A DNA stretch of 64,000 bases from Agaribacillus aureus (GTDB lineage Bacteria > Bacteroidota > Bacteroidia > Cytophagales > Cyclobacteriaceae). Both the position numbers and the translations under genes were made by a program. Below are positions 62,911 through 64,000 of the stretch, piece after piece (position 1 is the first letter of the stretch; every line of letters begins with the position of its first letter). Below the pieces are notes generated by a model. The model saw only the letters and a list, made by a program, of their open reading frames with translations, was not told where the DNA came from and ran no database searches. The stretch is from the NCBI GenBank assembly GCA_030442055.1, contig JAUJEB010000016.1:1-64000 (forward strand), given 5' to 3'.

Positions 62911-63331
62911 CGCCTGGAAGTCACCGTATATTTCACTGATATCGGTCAGGTACTTGTAGGCGAAAATCTAAAAACCTCTTGCCTTAATCAGCGTCATTGC
63001 TCCCCCTTACTTAGGGTTAAAATATACCTGCCGCCAAGCCATTAATCCGCGGTCGGACAATTGGTTACTACCTTCCCCGAAGCCGGCTCCTGGTAGTGTT
63101 TGGCATTGGTGTTTTCAATTAGTCGCAGCATCAGTCTTACGCAAACAATCCGTAAAATCCTGGTTATCTTTATTTTGATTCCTGTTAAATGATGCCTTTA
63201 GGTGGTAAAAACGCAACAAAATAGCAAATATCTCGTATATAATAGTATTACTATCAATAAATAAAGTTATGCTATTTATTGTGTAATTTAATGCCTTTGA
63301 CAATAGGATTCCTTCCACCAAATAAAACAAC
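62911..63331. other. Intergenic region with two palindromes before the HTH gene
   Basis: ATAGTA-T-TACTAT (63242-63254) is followed by CAATAAAT-N11-ATTTATTG (63255-63281), ending 50 bp before the HTH gene. They may be operators. A minus-strand frame here (63115-63498) overlaps the HTH gene and is not supported. Confidence 0.45.
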
Positions 63332-63610
63332 ATGGTACAGTTAATTGAAAACATTATAAGCAGGTTGAAAAGGATTGATCGCCTGGTTAGACTGCGGGCG
63401 ACAGGTACACCCAGGGAGCTTGCCTTTAGGTTGGGTATATCAGCCAGCACTTTGTACGAATACCTGGATACGATGAAAAGAGTTTTTGGGGCACCCATCC
63501 GCTACTCCAACTCCCGGCGATCCTATGTGTACGACCTGGACGGGAAACTGGAACTGAAATTTAAAAAAGATTCACAATTAAATGGAACAAATAACCACAC
63601 TCCGATATAA
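63332..63610 (+). CDS. Small helix-turn-helix DNA-binding protein
   Basis: This 92-residue basic protein carries a winged-helix/HTH_11-like domain: IENIISRLKRIDRLVRLRATGTPRELAFRLGIS is split into helices, the turn GTPRELA-RLGISASTLYEYL is clear, and a wing follows (APIRYSNSRRSYVYD). No ligand domain is present, so it may be a small local regulator. Two palindromes lie 50 bp upstream. Similar small proteins are common in Bacteroidota with no assigned role. Confidence 0.75.
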   Translation: MVQLIENIISRLKRIDRLVRLRATGTPRELAFRLGISASTLYEYLDTMKRVFGAPIRYSNSRRSYVYDLDGKLELKFKKDSQLNGTNNHTPI

Positions 63611-63743
63611 TCAGAGTAGGTCTGTTTAAACTTGAGGCGGGGAAACGAAAGCAAAGCTTACCCTGTGTAATACCGAATGAATCGTGTTGGCCCACCATTG
63701 GGGCATTGAAAAAAAAATTGATTTAAACAAAAACTATAAGCCT

Positions 63744-64000
63744 ATGCCAACTAAAAATCTAAAACCAGGCTATCTGGTGCTTGTGTCGCTCCTTTTTGCG
63801 GCCTGTGAAGCGGGAACCAGTAACACAAAATATCTTGAAGAAGATAAGATACTAAATGAAAAAATTGTTCCTTTGGTTGAAAAGGTGCTTTCTCCGGAGG
63901 AGCGAAGTCAGTTGACTCCCGATAAAATAATAGCGGAGCTAAAAGCTGGCAATGAGCGTTTCATGCGCAATAATCTCACCGCCAGAAATCATTCAAAACA
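63744..64000 (+). CDS. Beta-carbonic anhydrase lipoprotein (3' partial)
   Basis: Eighty-five residues are visible before the window ends. The N terminus MPTKNLKPGYLVLVSLLFAACEAG is a lipoprotein signal (Cys near 21). The sequence LTPDKIIAELKAGNERFMRNNLTARNHSK is the conserved start of beta-carbonic anhydrases (LKAGNERF). The zinc-binding Cys/Asp/His residues lie beyond the edge. It should interconvert CO2 and bicarbonate, here outside the cytoplasm, which is unusual for a beta-class enzyme but known in this phylum. Confidence 0.8.
   Translation, partial: MPTKNLKPGYLVLVSLLFAACEAGTSNTKYLEEDKILNEKIVPLVEKVLSPEERSQLTPDKIIAELKAGNERFMRNNLTARNHSK

Noticed and set aside
63115-63498. 127-codon minus-strand frame overlapping the small HTH gene
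   Set aside because: It covers the two palindromes and the HTH start; the plus-strand gene has a recognisable domain while this frame has none.
1-64000. CRISPR arrays, tRNA or rRNA genes, intact insertion sequences, prophage
   Set aside because: No regularly spaced short repeats, no transposase or integrase code, and no stretch with tRNA or rRNA signature was found by eye; a tRNAscan or Infernal run would settle small RNAs.

Overview
The window reads as chromosomal DNA of a Bacteroidota bacterium, most likely of the Cytophagales lineage. The evidence is a giant surface protein with a type IX secretion (T9SS) sorting domain, a SusC/SusD pair with its own ECF sigma factor and FecR, many lipoproteins, at least one promoter of the TTTG-N19-TAnnTTTG type, and almost no Shine-Dalgarno sequences. 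No tRNA, rRNA, CRISPR array, phage or intact insertion sequence was seen. Genus cannot be fixed from the sequence alone.

Layout. (1) 1-5048: the 3' part of a giant repeat adhesin, open at the left edge. (2) 5425-10380: a minus-strand signalling block with a small degenerate receiver, a hybrid histidine kinase and an NtrC-type sigma-54 activator. (3) 10742-17647: household genes (rhomboid protease, cyclophilin, a DUF3127 protein with an SSB-like tail, a lipoprotein, an Na+-dependent transporter, a MazG-like pyrophosphohydrolase, a PqiA-like protein and a beta-barrel protein). A DnaA-box cluster in the 15.5 kb gap is a candidate replication origin. (4) 17728-24007: a stand-alone one-module NRPS (C-A-PCP-TE) whose thioesterase lacks all three usual catalytic residues, followed upstream by a MATE exporter. 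(5) 24043-33552: a glycine-zipper mini-protein, an exonuclease/GIY-YIG fusion, small membrane and lipoproteins, an amidohydrolase, a LEA14-like lipoprotein behind a sigma-54-type promoter, the Prc protease and a beta-helix protein. (6) 33655-38093: a TPR lipoprotein leading thrS-infC-rpmI-rplT, with infC starting at ATT behind a perfect Shine-Dalgarno sequence. (7) 38585-42545: two mini-membrane proteins, a membrane-tethered OmpR-type regulator and a divergent FtsX/MacB permease, with three TTTTACA repeats at 10-11 bp spacing between the last two. (8) 43041-61666: a sulfatase locus. (9) 62053-64000: an acyl-CoA thioesterase, a small HTH protein and the start of a beta-carbonic anhydrase lipoprotein.

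The sulfatase locus is the most coherent system. It encodes, all on the plus strand, an exported formylglycine-generating enzyme, an ECF sigma factor, FecR, a SusC with an STN signalling domain, SusD, five lipoprotein sulfatases that all carry the Cys-x-Pro-x-Arg motif, and a PhoD-like phosphoesterase. The inferred logic is: SusCD imports a sulfated glycan, the STN domain signals through FecR to the sigma factor, the FGE activates the sulfatases, and sulfate (possibly also phosphate) is removed. No glycoside hydrolase or polysaccharide lyase is present, so the backbone must be cut by enzymes encoded elsewhere.
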